Below, one piece after another: positions 23,168 to 24,726 of a DNA stretch of 24,726 nucleotides. The position numbers were made by a program, and so were the translations under genes. This DNA comes from CAZAGD01 sp049699975 (GTDB lineage Bacteria > Desulfobacterota > SM23-61), in NCBI GenBank assembly GCA_049699975.1, contig JBNAWB010000031.1, positions 1 to 24,726 on the forward strand, written 5' to 3'. The notes beneath the pieces were generated by a model, which worked only from the letters and a program-made list of their open reading frames with translations, made no database searches and was not told the origin of the DNA. The first letter of the stretch is position 1. Each line of letters starts with the position of its first letter.

Positions 23168-24566
23168 GCGGTTCCCCTTTTTCCTTTTTTATTTTGGTAA
23201 ACTGCCATAACCCTTTTAAGGCTTTGATAGTTTGCTCCGGAAAAGCAAAAACCGGAATGCCCTCTTCTTCTAAATGTCTCACTTCTTCTTCCACTAAGCC
23301 CCGCGGAGAATTTAGGCAGACCAGAATCGGCTTGGGCGAATATTTTTTCATGAGCAAGAGGGGATGAGCAATTCGGCGTGGGTCCATGAAAGGATGGTGT
23401 AAAAGGAATATTATCAGCGCATCCACTTGCGGATCATCTAAAACAGCTTTTAAAACCTCGGTGAAAAGCTCTTCACTCCGCGCAAAAGCCAAGTCTATGG
23501 GATTGGTGCGGATGGTCAAAGGAGGAAGGATAGCAGTTAACTTTTTCTGGGTTTGCTCTGTAAAGGAAGCCATCTCCAATCCGTGGCCGATTACTGCATC
23601 AGTTATTAAAATACCCGGCCCAGCTTGAAAAGACATCACCGCCACTCTTTTCCCCGTACAAGTTGGCATCAGGGATAACACTTTTGCTAAGTCCAAAAGC
23701 TCCCGGGGATCATTAACCAACAGAGCACCCGCTTGCTTTAGAGCAGCTTCGTATAACTCATATCTACCTGCGATAGAGCCCGTGTGGGAGCGCGCTGCCT
23801 TCCCCGAAAACTCATTTCGCCCTGCTTTCATGGCTATTATCGGCTTCTGGCGGGTAAATTTATTTAGGCCTTCCCATAATAACCTGGGCCGATCAATGCC
23901 TTCAATAAAAAGAATGAGTGCCTTCGTAGATTCATCAGCCGCAAAAAAGGGCAAAAGATCGACAAAATCAACATTACACCGATTGCCCAGGCCCACTACT
24001 TTTCCTAAGCCCACCTGCTCATCTATAGCTTGGTAAGCGATCAAATGAGCAACTCCCCCGCTTTGACTTAGCACCGAAATTGAGCCCGGCTTTAGCCGAG
24101 AAAACAAAGGTGTAAAGGAGGCATTTAATTGAGCATGGTTGTTGACCATACCAAAAGTGTTAGGACCGATAATTTTTATTCCTCCTTGGTTAGCCAAGGC
24201 GGCCATTTCCTGCTGCAGTTTATTTCCTGCTTCATCTTCAATTTCTCTAAAACCAGCAGTTATGATAACAGTTCCTTTAACCCCCTTTTGACCACAAGCT
24301 TTTAGGGCGGCCAATACTTCGCTTGCCGGGATGGAGAGAATGGCTAAATCTACCTTTTCAGGAACTTGCTCTAAATGAGCATAAACTTTCCATCCCAAAA
24401 TTTCCTTTTCCTGAGGATTAATTGGATAAACAGGGTTGGGGAATTTGCAGTCCCTTAAACTGAGCAAGCATTGATGGCCCATTTTAAAAGGATTAGAAGA
24501 AGCGCCTATAACGGCCACCGCCCGGGGATAAAAAATATCTTGCCAAATTCCCAAATTATTGGCCAT
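23133..24566 (-). CDS. CoA-binding/acyl-CoA ligase protein (ADP-forming type), alpha part only
   Basis: Related to the alpha half of ADP-forming acyl-CoA synthetase: Rossmann CoA-binding domain (AVAVIGASSNPFKMGHQCLL, near residue 17), PNTFGMVNNHAQLNASF, VLSQSGGVAHLI, and the relay His261 in ARSHTGSIAGRYE. It then continues into the second ligase subdomain (TIRTNPIDLAF) and stops without ATP-grasp. A separate beta subunit is not adjacent. The start is set at ATG 24566 (477 aa); an in-frame TTG at 24593 lies inside the -10 region of the promoter at 24596-24624 and can hardly be transcribed. No Shine-Dalgarno is visible before ATG 24566. The CaiB-type gene overlaps its end. Confidence 0.85.
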   Translation of the reverse strand: MANNLGIWQDIFYPRAVAVIGASSNPFKMGHQCLLSLRDCKFPNPVYPINPQEKEILGWKVYAHLEQVPEKVDLAILSIPASEVLAALKACGQKGVKGTVIITAGFREIEDEAGNKLQQEMAALANQGGIKIIGPNTFGMVNNHAQLNASFTPLFSRLKPGSISVLSQSGGVAHLIAYQAIDEQVGLGKVVGLGNRCNVDFVDLLPFFAADESTKALILFIEGIDRPRLLWEGLNKFTRQKPIIAMKAGRNEFSGKAARSHTGSIAGRYELYEAALKQAGALLVNDPRELLDLAKVLSLMPTCTGKRVAVMSFQAGPGILITDAVIGHGLEMASFTEQTQKKLTAILPPLTIRTNPIDLAFARSEELFTEVLKAVLDDPQVDALIIFLLHHPFMDPRRIAHPLLLMKKYSPKPILVCLNSPRGLVEEEVRHLEEEGIPVFAFPEQTIKALKGLWQFTKIKKEKGEPLAAGLSWHKNS

Positions 24567-24595
24567 GGCTATAAAGGTAAAATGGTTTGGCAATT

Positions 24596-24624
24596 ATATT
24601 ACTAACTATCCTACTTCTGGTCAA
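24596..24624 (-). promoter_or_regulatory. Candidate promoter of the CoA-ligase/CaiB unit
   Basis: Minus-strand TTGACC (24619-24624), 17-nt spacer, TAATAT (24596-24601), overlapping a perfect TATAAT (24593-24598) that is 20 nt from the -35. Transcription would begin near 24589, giving a leader of about 23 nt to ATG 24566. Confidence 0.6.
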
Positions 24625-24703
24625 CCTATTTTCTATCTGACCGTCGATCAGTTTTAATTTTTCTCACCAGCAGAAGACAGGCGGGAGGGGGAGAGGCGAA
24701 ATT
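24619..24703 (+). repeat. Hairpin repeat, copy 5 (long form)
   Basis: CTGACCGTCGATCAG (24637-24651), TTTTAATTTTTCTC, then the purine-rich tail CAGGCGGGAGG, aligned without gaps to copy 2. The left arm is decayed to GGTCAACC, which on the minus strand is the TTGACC -35 box. Confidence 0.65.
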
Positions 24704-24720
24704 AAAATCGGCCGGGAATT
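24695..24720 (-). repeat. Repeat module B, copy 2
   Basis: Reverse complement of 7481-7506 with one mismatch in 26. It directly follows copy 5 of the hairpin repeat and probably continues past the right window edge. Confidence 0.7.
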
Positions 24721-24726
24721 GCTTAT

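Overview
The window is about 24.7 kb of dense, moderately low-G+C bacterial chromosome. Most genes are on the minus strand. The organism looks like an anaerobic diderm bacterium, perhaps Desulfobacterota-like. DnaK carries the insert near residues 75-95 typical of Gram-negative types, there is a true RpoH with the RpoH box, and HtrA has an export signal. The order rplM-rpsI-argC and the set of ADP-forming acyl-CoA synthetase-type proteins fit that group. Taxonomy is inference only. No mobile element, CRISPR array, tRNA or rRNA was seen.

Region 1 (1-7242, minus) is a protein-quality-control block. Read 5'->3' on the minus strand it is htrA, rpoH (4-nt overlap), hsp20, a strong terminator, clpB, then dnaK running off the left edge. 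It pairs the heat-shock sigma factor with an envelope protease and places the likely target chaperones just downstream.

Region 2 (7243-7960) is about 720 bp without a gene, filled with degenerate copies of a hairpin repeat. A fifth copy lies at the right end of the window. Region 3 (7961-12780) holds an RraA-family protein, an unrecognised 120-aa protein, a DUF1614 membrane protein, a PLP aminotransferase and glycerol kinase. The last two converge with overlapping stop codons.

Region 4 (12851-18792, minus) is an acyl-CoA energy-conservation operon: acetyl-CoA hydrolase/transferase fused to a GNAT domain, an ADP-forming acyl-CoA synthetase gene split by an in-frame TAG, and a BioD-like/DRTGG ATPase. 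An XRE-cupin regulator with its own candidate promoter and inverted repeat lies upstream. The likely chemistry is interconversion of acyl-CoA and acid with ATP formation, possibly controlled by acylation.

Region 5 (18793-19633) is a gene-free mosaic of small repeats, followed by a near-perfect sigma-70 promoter for rplM-rpsI. Then come argC and a Cys-rich DUF6485 protein. Region 6 (22022-24624, minus) is a two-gene unit: a second CoA-ligase-type protein without ATP-grasp, overlapping an alpha-methylacyl-CoA racemase-like CaiB/BaiF protein.

The most notable points are the single amber codon inside an otherwise intact acyl-CoA synthetase, the hairpin repeat whose arm seems to supply -35 boxes for two genes, and the GNAT fusion beside the synthetase. 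I did not find a clearly new defence or mobile system.
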